Under the pieces are notes generated by a model. The model was not told the origin of the DNA. It made no database searches and worked only from the letters and a program-made list of their open reading frames with translations. Below are positions 52,307 through 60,853 of a DNA stretch of 64,000 bases, in pieces; the first letter of the stretch is position 1, and every line of letters begins with the position of its first letter. Both the position numbers and the translations under genes were made by a program. Location: the NCBI RefSeq assembly GCF_000737325.1, contig NZ_CP011125.1:7130001-7194000 (forward strand), in the 5' to 3' direction. This stretch comes from Sandaracinus amylolyticus. Its GTDB lineage: Bacteria; Myxococcota_A; Polyangia; Polyangiales; Sandaracinaceae.

Positions 52307-52863
52307 GGTCGTCGCGCACCGACGAGGTCGTCGACGTCGCGATCGCGCTCGTCGAGGCGGAAGGCGAGGAGGGGCTCGGCTGGAACCGCGTCGCGCGCGC
52401 GCTCGGGGTCAAGCCGCCCTCGCTCTACAACCACGTCGAGAGCGGCGCAGACCTCCGACGTCGTGTCGCGATCCGCGGTTGGGAGCGCTGGGAGGACGAC
52501 GCACGCCGCGCGATCGCGAGATCACGCGGACCTCGCGCGCAGCTGCGCGCGCTCGCGACCAGCTACCGCACGTTCGCGCACGAGCACGGCGCGCTCTTCG
52601 CGGTGCTCGGGAGCACGCGCATCGCGCCCGACGATCCCGACTTCCGACCGGTCGCGGGGCGCCTCCTCGCGCTCTTCGAGGCGCCACTCGCCGAGCTGGG
52701 CGTGCCCGCGGCCAAGCGCGTCCACGCGATCCGCACGGTGCGCTCGATCGTGCACGGCTTCGTGCACCTCGAGGCCGCGGGACAGCTCGCGATGGACGCC
52801 TCGATCGACGCGTCGTTTCGCTACGCGATCGAGCTCCTCCTCGACGGGCTCACGTCGGAGTGA
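52303..52863 (+). CDS. TetR-family transcriptional regulator
   Basis: 186 residues from the GTG at 52303, overlapping the hydrolase stop (GTGA). HTH: AIALVEAEGEEGLGWNRVARALGVKPPSLYNHVESGADLRRRVAIRGW, with the recognition helix PPSLYNHV. The C-terminal ligand domain (about 75-186) has the WHG/TetR_C type pattern ALATSYRTFAHEHGALFAVL. It should repress its own operon through the tandem GCTAAC dyads and sense a small hydrophobic ligand, probably the hydrolase substrate. The 3' end overlaps nagZ by 14 bp. Confidence 0.9.
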   Translation: MRSSRTDEVVDVAIALVEAEGEEGLGWNRVARALGVKPPSLYNHVESGADLRRRVAIRGWERWEDDARRAIARSRGPRAQLRALATSYRTFAHEHGALFAVLGSTRIAPDDPDFRPVAGRLLALFEAPLAELGVPAAKRVHAIRTVRSIVHGFVHLEAAGQLAMDASIDASFRYAIELLLDGLTSE

Positions 52864-53914
52864 GCGCGCGCTCGATCTCGGCGCCGCCCGCAGCGTCGAT
52901 GCGCGCGAGCACGTCGGGCGCCGGGCGCGGCACGCGAGGCAGCGCATCCACCCGTCGCGCCGCGACGTCGAGCCGCTCCGCGAACGCGTCGTCGCGCTCC
53001 GCGCGCGCGACCAGCGCCGCGTGGGCCTCGATCACTCGCTCCGGCGTCGCGCACACCAGGAGCGCGTCGCAGCCCGCGTCGATCGCGCGCACCGCGGAGC
53101 CCGCGACGCCCCAGCGATCGGCGACCGCCTTCATCTCGAGATCGTCGCTCACGATCACTCCGTCGTAGCCGAGCTCGCCGCGCAGCACGCCTTCGATCAC
53201 CGCGCGCGAGAGCGTCGCAGGGACGGTGGGATCGATCGCGTCGAACACGACGTGCGCGGTCATGATCGTCGGCACCTTCGCGCGCGCCGCACGGAAGGGC
53301 GCGAGCTCCACGCGATCCAGCCGCGCGCGGTCGTGCGCGATGCGCGGCAGCGCGAGGTGACTGTCGAGATCCGTGTCGCCGTGCCCCGGGAAGTGCTTGC
53401 CGCACGCGAGCACGCCCGCGTCGCCGAGCCCTTCCGCGAACGCGAGCGCGTGTCGGATCACCACGTCCGGCTCGCGCCCGAACGAGCGATCGCCGATCAC
53501 CGGGTTCGCGGGGTTCGTGTCGACGTCGAGCACCGGCGCGAAGTCCACGCCGATCCCGAGCGCGCGCAGCTGCGTCCCGAGCACGCGCGCGGCGCGGCGC
53601 GTGAGCGCGACGTCGTCGCGCGTCCCCAGCACGCGCATCGGCGGCAGCTTCACGAACGGCGCGCCGAGGCGCGCGACGCGCCCACCTTCTTGATCGATCG
53701 ACACGAGCGGCACGTGCCCCGCGCCGAACGCGTCGTGCACCGCGTCGATCACCGCCGCGATCTCGGTGATCGTACCGAGGTTGCGCTTGAACAGGATCAC
53801 GCCCCCGAGCGCACCCTCGGCCGCGAGCGCCGCGAGCGGCGCCGGGAGCACGCGGCCCGGGAACCCCACGATCAACACTCGCCCCGCAGCCCTTCGGATC
53901 GCGTCGTTCGTCAC
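52850..53914 (-). CDS. nagZ: beta-N-acetylhexosaminidase NagZ
   Basis: 354 residues from a GTG. GH3 family. Seen: GVILFKRNLGT, LVSIDQEGGRVARL, KHFPGHGDTDLDSHLALP with the catalytic His/Asp loop, and the nucleophile loop VIVSDDLEMKAV. It removes N-acetylglucosamine from muropeptides during cell-wall recycling in the cytoplasm. TAGAGT lies 6 nt before the start codon with no close Shine-Dalgarno, another possible leaderless transcript. It is convergent with the TetR gene and divergent from the small membrane protein that follows. Confidence 0.94.
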   Translation of the reverse strand: MTNDAIRRAAGRVLIVGFPGRVLPAPLAALAAEGALGGVILFKRNLGTITEIAAVIDAVHDAFGAGHVPLVSIDQEGGRVARLGAPFVKLPPMRVLGTRDDVALTRRAARVLGTQLRALGIGVDFAPVLDVDTNPANPVIGDRSFGREPDVVIRHALAFAEGLGDAGVLACGKHFPGHGDTDLDSHLALPRIAHDRARLDRVELAPFRAARAKVPTIMTAHVVFDAIDPTVPATLSRAVIEGVLRGELGYDGVIVSDDLEMKAVADRWGVAGSAVRAIDAGCDALLVCATPERVIEAHAALVARAERDDAFAERLDVAARRVDALPRVPRPAPDVLARIDAAGGAEIERALTPT

Positions 53915-53971
53915 GCGCGCACTCTACCTCGCGCTGTTCGCGGCGCGCGCGGGGACTATCTCGACGACGTG

Positions 53972-54520
53972 GTGTCTCGCGAGATCGAGCTCTTCGTCGA
54001 GCCCGCTCCGTCGGCCGGGTACCGCGATTCGCCGCGCGCGGGGACGCTGCGGATCGAGCACACGTGGCGCGACGCAGCGGCGTGGCGTGGGGCACCGGCC
54101 GCGCTGCCTTGGCTCGGCGTCGGCATCGCGCTCGGTGCGCTCGGCGTGCGCGCCGGTGGCGACGATCCGCGCGCGTCGCTCGCGCTGCTCGGCATCGTCG
54201 CGGCGTGGCTCTCGCTCACCGTGCTCTTCGCGTGGGAGGTCCTGGCGCGGCTCGTGAACCGCACGCGCATCACCTTCGATCAGCGCGCGCTGCGGGTCGT
54301 CCACGGGCCCGTTCCGCTCGCGACGCTGCGCTCGTTGCGCATCGTGCGCAGCGAGATCGCGGCGTTCTTCGTCGAGCCGAGAAGGACCGAGCGCGGCGAG
54401 CTCGTGCACCACGTCGCCGTCGAGACGGTCGCCGGCGTGCGGACGACGCTGCTCGCGCTCGCCTGCGCGCGACGCGCGGTGACGGTGCGCGACGCCCTCG
54501 CGCGACACCTCGCGGCGTGA
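53972..54520 (+). CDS. membrane protein of unknown function
   Basis: 182 residues. Start GTG 53972; a GTG directly before it (53969) is equally possible. Two membrane helices at about 45-62 (ALPWLGVGIALGALGVRA) and 70-92 (ASLALLGIVAAWLSLTVLFAWEVL), then a beta-strand-rich cytoplasmic domain (NRTRITFDQRALRVVHGPVPL, EIAAFFVEPRRTERG, VAVETVAGVRTTLLAL) like a PH-type or DUF-type domain. It sits alone between nagZ and a convergent lipoprotein gene. Role unknown. Confidence 0.7.
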   Translation: MSREIELFVEPAPSAGYRDSPRAGTLRIEHTWRDAAAWRGAPAALPWLGVGIALGALGVRAGGDDPRASLALLGIVAAWLSLTVLFAWEVLARLVNRTRITFDQRALRVVHGPVPLATLRSLRIVRSEIAAFFVEPRRTERGELVHHVAVETVAGVRTTLLALACARRAVTVRDALARHLAA

Positions 54521-54526
54521 TCGCGG

Positions 54527-55201
54527 TCAGCGCACGAGCCAGGGCTCGCCCTCGCAGGAGCGCGCCGCGAGCTGCCGCACCGCGTCCGCCACGAAGCGCC
54601 GGTTGCGCGTGATCGCCTCGTCGGTGAGCGCGCCTTCGTTCACCAGCAGCGCGGTCTCGACCCCCCAGACCTCGCGCTCCGGATCGCGATGGAACACGAC
54701 CGTCGCGTTCGGCACGAACTCCATGCCGCGCATGCAGCACACGTCGTCCTCGCAGGTCACTCCGTCGCCGTCGGGCCCCGCCGCGATCGACAGCCGCGCG
54801 CGCAGATGATCGACGAGCCATCGCGCGCCGAGCCCGCACGTGCGCGCCGCGAGCGCGCTCGCTTCCGGCGGATACGGCGGGTCGTCACCGCGATCGTCCT
54901 CGCTCTTCGCGAACACGATCCCGTCGTGCGCCGCGACGATGCGCCCGCCCTCGCCCGCGAGCCACGCGCGCACCTCGCGCGCCAGGCTCTCGTCGTCGGC
55001 GACGTCGCGCGTCGTGCCCTCGGGCAGCCAGCTCGTGTCGCACGTCCCCGCGATCACGCGCGGCGCGCTCGGCGCCGACTCGGCGCCTGCCGACACGACC
55101 GGCGGGCACTCGCGCTCCGCCTCTCCTCCGCCACACGCGGAGAGCAGCACGCTCCACAGGGCCACGCGCGCGATCGATCGTCCTCGTGATGTCGTCGGCA
55201 T
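54527..55201 (-). CDS. Cys-containing lipoprotein
   Basis: 224 residues. Signal VALWSVLLSACGGG with acyl Cys near residue 23. The mature part has about eight further Cys (RECPPVV, GTCDTSWLPEG, ARTCGLG, GVTCEDDVCCMRGMEFVP, RSCEGEP) and a C-terminal helical region (EAITRNRRFVADAVRQLA). There is an ATVVFHRDPEREVW strand. No recognised domain; probably surface-located. Upstream GATAGC sits close to the ATG, again without a Shine-Dalgarno. Confidence 0.7.
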   Translation of the reverse strand: MPTTSRGRSIARVALWSVLLSACGGGEAERECPPVVSAGAESAPSAPRVIAGTCDTSWLPEGTTRDVADDESLAREVRAWLAGEGGRIVAAHDGIVFAKSEDDRGDDPPYPPEASALAARTCGLGARWLVDHLRARLSIAAGPDGDGVTCEDDVCCMRGMEFVPNATVVFHRDPEREVWGVETALLVNEGALTDEAITRNRRFVADAVRQLAARSCEGEPWLVR

Positions 55202-55412
55202 CGTCGCTCGCTATCACGCCGCGACGACGACGACGAGCACCGCGCGTCACGGCCCTCCGGGATCCAACGCCACTCGCGTGAGCACGCCACGTCGCGCGCA
55301 GAGGCTCGCCGTGCGGAGGCGCGGAGCTTGCGAACGCGAGCCGGCGAGCTCGCGGTCGGGTCGATTCCGATCGAGGCACGAGGCCACGCGAGCCGCGCGA
55401 AGAGGAGTCGTC

Positions 55413-56618
55413 ATGAGGAGAAACGTGCATCGCGTGATCGCGGGCGTGGTGAGCAGCCTCGCGATGTCGATCGTCGTGGCGGCGAGCCCGTCGCGCGCCG
55501 AGGCCCAGGACGTCGAGGTCGACGAGCCGTGGTTCTTCGTGATCGACGGAATGGTCTCGGGTCCGATCAACGATCTCGCGACCGAGCAGTTCGACGTCGG
55601 CGGCAGCGGCGCGCTCGGCGGCTACCGCTCGTTCGCGCCCGAGATCGCGTTCGGTCTGCGGCTCGGCGGAGGCGCGCTGAGCCCCGGCGAGGTCATCGTG
55701 CAGGACCCCGTCGATCGCGGCTGGCTCGAGTTCGGACAGCTCAGCGCGAGCATGCGCGTGCGCCCGCTCGCGCGGCTGATGAACGGCCGGCGCGGCACCG
55801 GGCTGTGGATCCAGACCGGCGTCGGGCCGTGGCTCGTCGACGGCGACGTGATGCCGGTGTTCGACGCGGGCCTCGGCTACGGCTTCGAGCTCGGCCCGAT
55901 CGTGCTCTCGCCGATGGGCCAGTTCACGCACATCGTCGAGACCGGCGATCGATTCGGACAGGGCTTCGTGCTCGTGTGGAACGGCGGCATCGAGATCGCG
56001 TTCCTCGACGAGGCGCGCACGAGGCCTCCCGAAGGCGCGCTCGACATGAAGCCGTCGTCGGAGCTCGCGAGCGGTCCGCCGCCCGCGCCGATCGAGCGCG
56101 AGGCGCCGCCGCCGGCCGTCGCGCCCGAGCCGCTCCCCGAGGAGGAAGACGTCGCGCAGCCGTTCGTGAACGACCAGCTCGTGATCGACGAGCGCGTGTT
56201 CTTCGACTTCGATCGCTGGGAGCTGCGCGAGACCGGCATGGAGCAGCTCGACGAGGTCGCGCGGCGCTACGAGGAGAGCGGCGACCGCTGGGCCGCGCTG
56301 GTGATCAGCGGGCACGCCGATCGCCGCGGTCCCGAGGACTACAACGTCGATCTGAGCCGCAAGCGCGCCGAGGCGGTGCGTCGTTACCTCTCCGCGCGCG
56401 GCGTGCCCGAGGAGATCGTCGAGATCGAAGCGTGGGGCGAGACGCGCCCCGAGATCCCCGACCCGGAGAGCGAGTACGACCACCAGGTCAATCGCCGCGT
56501 GCAGTTCGACATCGTCTGGCGCGAGGGCATGGAGCCCGAGGGCGTCGCGCCCGATCGTCCGCCGCCGGAGCCCGACTACGTCGATCCCGCACCGCCCCAC
56601 GTGCGCGAATCCGAGTGA
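55413..56618 (+). CDS. OmpA-family outer-membrane protein
   Basis: 401 residues. AGAGGAG lies just before the ATG, and the signal peptide ends SRAEAQD. Residues about 35-200 form a beta-barrel-like domain (GALGGYRSFAPEIAFGLRLGGGAL, TGLWIQTGVGPWLVDG, VLSPMGQFTHIVETG). A Pro-rich linker follows. The OmpA peptidoglycan-binding domain (about 255-380) has VFFDFDRWELRETGMEQL, LVISGHADRRGPEDYNVDLSRKRAEAV and the Asp/Arg residues that hold diaminopimelate. It anchors the outer membrane to the wall. A bidirectional terminator follows. Confidence 0.92.
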   Translation: MRRNVHRVIAGVVSSLAMSIVVAASPSRAEAQDVEVDEPWFFVIDGMVSGPINDLATEQFDVGGSGALGGYRSFAPEIAFGLRLGGGALSPGEVIVQDPVDRGWLEFGQLSASMRVRPLARLMNGRRGTGLWIQTGVGPWLVDGDVMPVFDAGLGYGFELGPIVLSPMGQFTHIVETGDRFGQGFVLVWNGGIEIAFLDEARTRPPEGALDMKPSSELASGPPPAPIEREAPPPAVAPEPLPEEEDVAQPFVNDQLVIDERVFFDFDRWELRETGMEQLDEVARRYEESGDRWAALVISGHADRRGPEDYNVDLSRKRAEAVRRYLSARGVPEEIVEIEAWGETRPEIPDPESEYDHQVNRRVQFDIVWREGMEPEGVAPDRPPPEPDYVDPAPPHVRESE

Positions 56619-56627
56619 CGGAACGAA

Positions 56628-56662
56628 AACGCCCTCCCCGCACGTGATGCGGAGAGGGCGTT
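56628..56662. terminator. bidirectional intrinsic terminator
   Basis: AACGCCCTC... (56628-56642) pairs with TGCGG...GTT (56648-56662) at 14 of 15 positions with a 5-nt loop. It is flanked by AAAA on the left and TTCT on the right, so both strands end in a T-containing tail (TTTT on the minus strand). It sits between the convergent OmpA gene and cysN and should end both transcripts. Confidence 0.85.
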
Positions 56663-56678
56663 CTCGCGTGTCGTCTGG

Positions 56679-57980
56679 TCAACGAGGCTCGGAGAGCAGC
56701 ATCCCCGCGGCGACGGTCGCGTTCGTGCTCTCGTCGACGAGGACGAACGAGCCCGTCGTGCGGTTGCGGCGGTACTCGTCGTAGAAGAGCGGCGCCGTCG
56801 TGCGCAGCTGGATGCGGCCGATGTCGTTCAGCCCGAGGCTCGGCACGCTCTCGTTGCGGTGCAGCGTGTTCACGTCGAGCTTGTACGAGATGTTCGTGAC
56901 CATCGCGCGCACCCAGCGCGTCGTGTGCTTCAGCGCGAGGCGCGACTTCGGCGTCAGCGGCTGGTCCGCCATCCAGCACACCATCGCGTCGAGGTCCTGA
57001 CCGACGACCGGCTTGTTGCTCGGACGGCAGAGCATGTCGCCGCGCGAGACGTCGAGCTCGTCCTCGAGGTGCACGATCACGCTCATCGGCGAGAACGCTT
57101 CGTCGACGGGCCCGTCGAACGTCTCGATCTTCTTGATGCGGGACGTGAACCCGCTCGGCAGCGCGACGACCTCGTCACCCGGCTTGAGGATCCCGCCCGA
57201 GACCACGCCCGCGTAGCCGCGATAGTCCGGGTGCTCGGCGCTCTGCGGGCGGATCACCCACTGCACCGGGAAGCGCACGTCGATCATGTTGCGGTCCGAC
57301 GCGATGTGGACCGTCTCGAGGTGGTGCAGCAGCGGCGCGCCCTGGTACCAGGGCATGTTCTCGCTGCGCGTGACCACGTTGTCGCCGTGCAGCGCGCTCA
57401 CCGGGATGAACGCGATGTCCTGCACGTCGAGCTTGCTCGCGAAGTTGCGGAACTCCGCCTCGATCTTCCGGAACACGCCCTCGTCCCAGCCGACGAGGTC
57501 CATCTTGTTCACCGCGAACACGATGTGCGGGATGCGCAGCAGCGACGCGATGAACGAGTGGCGGCGCGACTGCTCGACGAGCCCCTTGCGCGCGTCGACG
57601 AGCACGATCGCGAGGTTCGCGGTGCTCGCACCGGTCACCATGTTGCGCGTGTACTGGATGTGCCCGGGCGTGTCCGCGATGATGAACTTGCGGCGCGGCG
57701 TCGCGAAGTATCGATAGGCGACGTCGATGGTGATGCCCTGCTCGCGCTCGGCGCGCAGACCGTCGGTGAGCAGCGCGAGGTTCGTGTACTCGTCGCCGCG
57801 ACGGCGCGAGACGTCCTCGACGTGCTGGAGCTGGTCCTCGAAGATCGACTTCGTGTCGTAGAGCAGTCGCCCGATCAGCGTGCTCTTGCCGTCGTCGACG
57901 CTGCCGCACGTGGAGAAGCGGAGGAGCTCCGCGCCCTCCTCCATCGCGATCGGCTCGCGCGAGATCAGATCGCCGCTCAT
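56679..57980 (-). CDS. cysN: sulfate adenylyltransferase subunit 1 (GTPase)
   Basis: 433 residues. EF-Tu-like GTPase: G1 TCGSVDDGKSTL (24-35), G3 IIADTPGHIQYTRN, G4 AVNKMD, and a beta-barrel C-terminus (YRGYAGVVSGGILKPGDEVVALPSG). It couples GTP hydrolysis to APS synthesis by CysD in sulfate assimilation. No APS-kinase (CysC) domain is fused and none is nearby. The start lies 1 bp after the cysD stop, so the two are an operon. Terminated by the hairpin at 56628-56662. Confidence 0.96.
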   Translation of the reverse strand: MSGDLISREPIAMEEGAELLRFSTCGSVDDGKSTLIGRLLYDTKSIFEDQLQHVEDVSRRRGDEYTNLALLTDGLRAEREQGITIDVAYRYFATPRRKFIIADTPGHIQYTRNMVTGASTANLAIVLVDARKGLVEQSRRHSFIASLLRIPHIVFAVNKMDLVGWDEGVFRKIEAEFRNFASKLDVQDIAFIPVSALHGDNVVTRSENMPWYQGAPLLHHLETVHIASDRNMIDVRFPVQWVIRPQSAEHPDYRGYAGVVSGGILKPGDEVVALPSGFTSRIKKIETFDGPVDEAFSPMSVIVHLEDELDVSRGDMLCRPSNKPVVGQDLDAMVCWMADQPLTPKSRLALKHTTRWVRAMVTNISYKLDVNTLHRNESVPSLGLNDIGRIQLRTTAPLFYDEYRRNRTTGSFVLVDESTNATVAAGMLLSEPR

Positions 57981-57981
57981 C

Positions 57982-58890
57982 TCAGAAGTACCCTTCCTTC
58001 TTGCGATCTTCCATGGCGGCCTCGGTGAAGCGATCGTCGGCGCGCGTCGCGCCGCGCTCGGTCACGCGCGACGCGGCGACCTCTTCGATCACCTCCTCGA
58101 TCGTCCTCGCGCCCGAGCGGACCGCGCCGGTGCAGCTCATGTCGCCGACGGTGCGGAAGCGGACGATCTCGCGGAAGAACCTCTCGCCCGGCAGCAGCTC
58201 GGTGAAGTGCGCGCGCGAGTAGAGCATCCCGTCGCGCTCGAACACCTCGCGCTCGTGCGAGTAGTAGATGCTCGGGATCTCGAGCTTCTCCTCGCGGATG
58301 TACGCCCAGACGTCCAGCTCGGTCCAGTTGGAGATCGGGAACACGCGGAAGTGCTCGCCCTTGCGGAGCCGCGTGTTGTAGAGGTTCCACAGCTCCGGCC
58401 GCTGGTTCTTCGGGTCCCACTGCCCGAACTCGTCGCGGTGGCTGAAGATGCGCTCCTTCGCGCGCGCTCGCTCTTCGTCGCGGCGCGCGCCGCCGATCGC
58501 GGCGTCGAACTGGTGCTCTTCGATCGCGTCGAGGAGCGTCGTCGTCTGCAGGCGATTGCGCGACGCGCGCGGGCCCTTCTCCTCGACGACGCGGCCCTTC
58601 GCGATCGACTCCTCGACGCTCGCGACGATCAGGCGCTCTCCGAGCTCCTTCACGCGGCGATCACGGAACTCGATCGCCTCCGGGAAGTTGTGCCCGGTGT
58701 CGACGTGCATGATCGGGAAGGGGAAGCGCGCGGGGCGGAACGCCTTCTCCGCGAGCCGCAGCAGCACGATCGAGTCCTTGCCGCCGGAGAAGAGCAGGAC
58801 CGGGCGCTCACGCTCGGCCGCCATCTCGCGGAGGATGTGGACCGCCTCGGCCTCGAGCGCCTTGAGGTGTCCGAGCTGATAGGAGATCAT
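57982..58890 (-). CDS. cysD: sulfate adenylyltransferase subunit 2
   Basis: 302 residues, start ATG 58890 with AGAGG upstream. PP-loop nucleotide-binding motif LLFSGGKDSIVLLRLAEKAF (SGGKDS at 35-40), then FPIMHVDTGHNFPE, GGARRDEERARAKERIFSHRD and WTELDVWAYI. CysD forms APS from ATP and sulfate with CysN driving it. Followed 1 bp later by cysN. A sigma-70-like promoter lies at 58913-58941. Confidence 0.96.
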   Translation of the reverse strand: MISYQLGHLKALEAEAVHILREMAAERERPVLLFSGGKDSIVLLRLAEKAFRPARFPFPIMHVDTGHNFPEAIEFRDRRVKELGERLIVASVEESIAKGRVVEEKGPRASRNRLQTTTLLDAIEEHQFDAAIGGARRDEERARAKERIFSHRDEFGQWDPKNQRPELWNLYNTRLRKGEHFRVFPISNWTELDVWAYIREEKLEIPSIYYSHEREVFERDGMLYSRAHFTELLPGERFFREIVRFRTVGDMSCTGAVRSGARTIEEVIEEVAASRVTERGATRADDRFTEAAMEDRKKEGYF

Positions 58891-58912
58891 TCGCCTCTCT
58901 TCGCGAGCCCCG

Positions 58913-58941
58913 GAGATACCGCCAGAACGGGTGCGAGGCAA
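58913..58941 (-). promoter_or_regulatory. sigma-70-type promoter for cysDN
   Basis: On the minus strand TTGCCT (58936-58941) is followed by a 17-nt spacer and TATCTC (58913-58918). The predicted start is near 58906, 16 nt ahead of the cysD ATG, with AGAGG in the leader. No riboswitch-sized leader is present. Confidence 0.55.
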
Positions 58942-59059
58942 GTCGTCACAGAATTCTCGCGTCGGAATATGCGGGAATCGTGATCCTCCGTGTTTGCGCC
59001 GCGTCCGCGGCGACGCCAATAAGCGCGCGCCGCCCGTGTGGGCGCGCTCGGAGGTCGTC

Positions 59060-59815
59060 GTGTCGCCACGCTCGAAGGTCTGGTCAGCGGCGCTCGTCGC
59101 CGCGTTGTGCTCGCTCCTCGCGCGGTCCGCGGCGCACGCCGACGACGGCGCGGGCGCGTTCCGTCTCGCGCTCTCGACGGAGCTCTTCGGCTTCTCGCAC
59201 CAGAGCGTGCGCGCTCCCGGCGCCCCCGACGCGCACGAGACCGGACAGATCCGCGTCGGCCTGCTCACGCCGCGCTTCGCGCTGGACGTCGGCGTCGTGA
59301 TCGTGCCGCTCGTGTCGGTCGGCCTGAGCGTCGGGCTCGCGTACTTCGACACCTCGAGCGGGGCGACCACCGCGCAGACGTTCGACTGGTACGCCACGCC
59401 GTGGGTCGAGCTGACGCTCTCGTCGCCCGACGACGCGATCCGACCCTACGCACGCGCGGTGATCGGCACGAACGGGTTCTACCAGACGGTGCACACGCGC
59501 GGCAGCACGACGAGCGGCGAGGCCACGCGCGTGCAGCTCACGACGGGCGCGACCATCGGCGCGCACCTGTTCGCGACCGACGACTTCTCGCTCTCGCCGA
59601 ACGTGTCGGTGCTCCATCGAGTGGGCGACCAGAGCTCGGGCGGGATCGATCCGGAGACGCTGAGCATCGAGCACGTCGAGGTCCTGCTCGGGATCACGAT
59701 CGGCGCGTGGCTCGGTGGTCGTGCATCGGAGCCGCAGGCGGAAGGGGTCGATGACACGCGCGCGGACGAGTCGCCGCGAGAGGACCCCTCGGTGCAGGGC
59801 GCGGCAGCGCACTGA
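59060..59815 (+). CDS. outer-membrane beta-barrel-like protein
   Basis: 251 residues from the GTG at 59060, which has GGAGGT upstream. Signal peptide ending LARSAAHADD. Alternating strands of barrel type: FRLALSTELFGFSHQSV, ALDVGVVIVPLVSVGLSVGLAYF, WVELTLSSPDDAIRPYARAVIG, RVQLTTGATIGAHLF, HVEVLLGITIGAWLG. An acidic disordered C-terminal tail of about 30 residues follows. It is probably a small outer-membrane protein of unknown function. Divergent from cysDN, with the hairpin-forming sequence near 59024-59050 in its leader. Confidence 0.75.
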   Translation: MSPRSKVWSAALVAALCSLLARSAAHADDGAGAFRLALSTELFGFSHQSVRAPGAPDAHETGQIRVGLLTPRFALDVGVVIVPLVSVGLSVGLAYFDTSSGATTAQTFDWYATPWVELTLSSPDDAIRPYARAVIGTNGFYQTVHTRGSTTSGEATRVQLTTGATIGAHLFATDDFSLSPNVSVLHRVGDQSSGGIDPETLSIEHVEVLLGITIGAWLGGRASEPQAEGVDDTRADESPREDPSVQGAAAH

Positions 59816-59821
59816 TCGCGC

Positions 59822-60817
59822 TCAACGCAGCCCGAAGCGCGCGCGGTACTGCGTCGGCGTGAGCTCGGTGTGCGCGCGGAAGAGGCGCGCGAACGAGCGA
59901 GCGTCGACGTAGCCCACGCGCGCGACGATCTCGTCGACCGGCGCGCGCGTGCTCTCGAGCAGCGACTTCGCGGCCTCGAGCCGCACGAGGCGGAGGTACG
60001 CCATCGGGGTCTCGCCCGTCGCGTCGAGGAAGCGGCGCTGTAGGGTGCGGGGCGTGACCGCGAGCGCCGCGGCGATGCGCTCGAGCGAGAGCGCGTGATC
60101 CGCGTGGTGCGCTTCGATCCAGCGCTGGGCGCGCACCGCGAGCTCGTCGCCGTCCTCGACGCGATGCGCGGGGACGAGGTACGGCGACTGCGTCTCGCGG
60201 TTCTTGTCGAACGCGATCGCCTTCGCGGTGCGCGCCGCGATCTCGACGCCCGCGTGCCGCTCGACGACGTAGAGCGCGAGGCTGAGCGCCGCGCTCACCG
60301 TGCCGGCCGTCACGATCTCGCCCTCGTCGACGATCACGCGCGAGAGCTCGAGCTCGACGTCGGGATAACGCGCTGCGAATGCGCGCGCGTAGAGTGGGTT
60401 CGTCGTCGCACGCCGCCGCGCGAGCAGCCCGGCCTCGGCGAGGAAGAACGCGCCGGTGCACACCGACGCGACGCGCGCGCTCGGGCGCTCGGCGAGCCAC
60501 GCGATCGCGTCGCGCTCCGATGCGAGCGTGCGCTCGGGGTCGATCACCGGCGCGCACACCAAGAGATCGCCGCGCCATGCCGAGAGCGCGACGTCGACCG
60601 CGACTCGCCGCGCGGTGAACGTCTCCGCGCCGATGCGCGGCGCGACGACCGCGACCTCGAAGCGCCGCGAGCCGCCCGCCATCGCGACGAGTCGATCCGC
60701 GATCGCGAGGACCTCGACGAAGCCCGCCACCGCGAACTCGAGGCACCCGTCGAGCGCGAGCACGCCCACCCGCAGCGTTTCGTCGCGCACGGCCCCGACT
60801 TCGTCGCTCCTCGCCAT
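59822..60817 (-). CDS. GlxA-type AraC-family regulator
   Basis: 331 residues. N-terminal DJ-1/PfpI-like domain (about 12-190): LRVGVLALDGCLEFAVAGFVEVLAIAD, LLVCAPVIDP, VASVCTGAFFLAEAGLL with the conserved Cys. C-terminal AraC HTH (about 225-331): SLERIAAALAVTPRTLQRRFLDATGETPMAYLRLVRLE and VGYVDARSFARLFRAHTELTPTQYRARF. The start at 60817 has GGAGGA upstream. Probably an activator sensing a small molecule. It is divergent, with a 36-bp gap, from the GNAT-like gene, which may be its target. Confidence 0.93.
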   Translation of the reverse strand: MARSDEVGAVRDETLRVGVLALDGCLEFAVAGFVEVLAIADRLVAMAGGSRRFEVAVVAPRIGAETFTARRVAVDVALSAWRGDLLVCAPVIDPERTLASERDAIAWLAERPSARVASVCTGAFFLAEAGLLARRRATTNPLYARAFAARYPDVELELSRVIVDEGEIVTAGTVSAALSLALYVVERHAGVEIAARTAKAIAFDKNRETQSPYLVPAHRVEDGDELAVRAQRWIEAHHADHALSLERIAAALAVTPRTLQRRFLDATGETPMAYLRLVRLEAAKSLLESTRAPVDEIVARVGYVDARSFARLFRAHTELTPTQYRARFGLR

Positions 60818-60853
60818 GTCTCGAACGTCCTCCGCGCCGCAGCGTAGAGCCTG

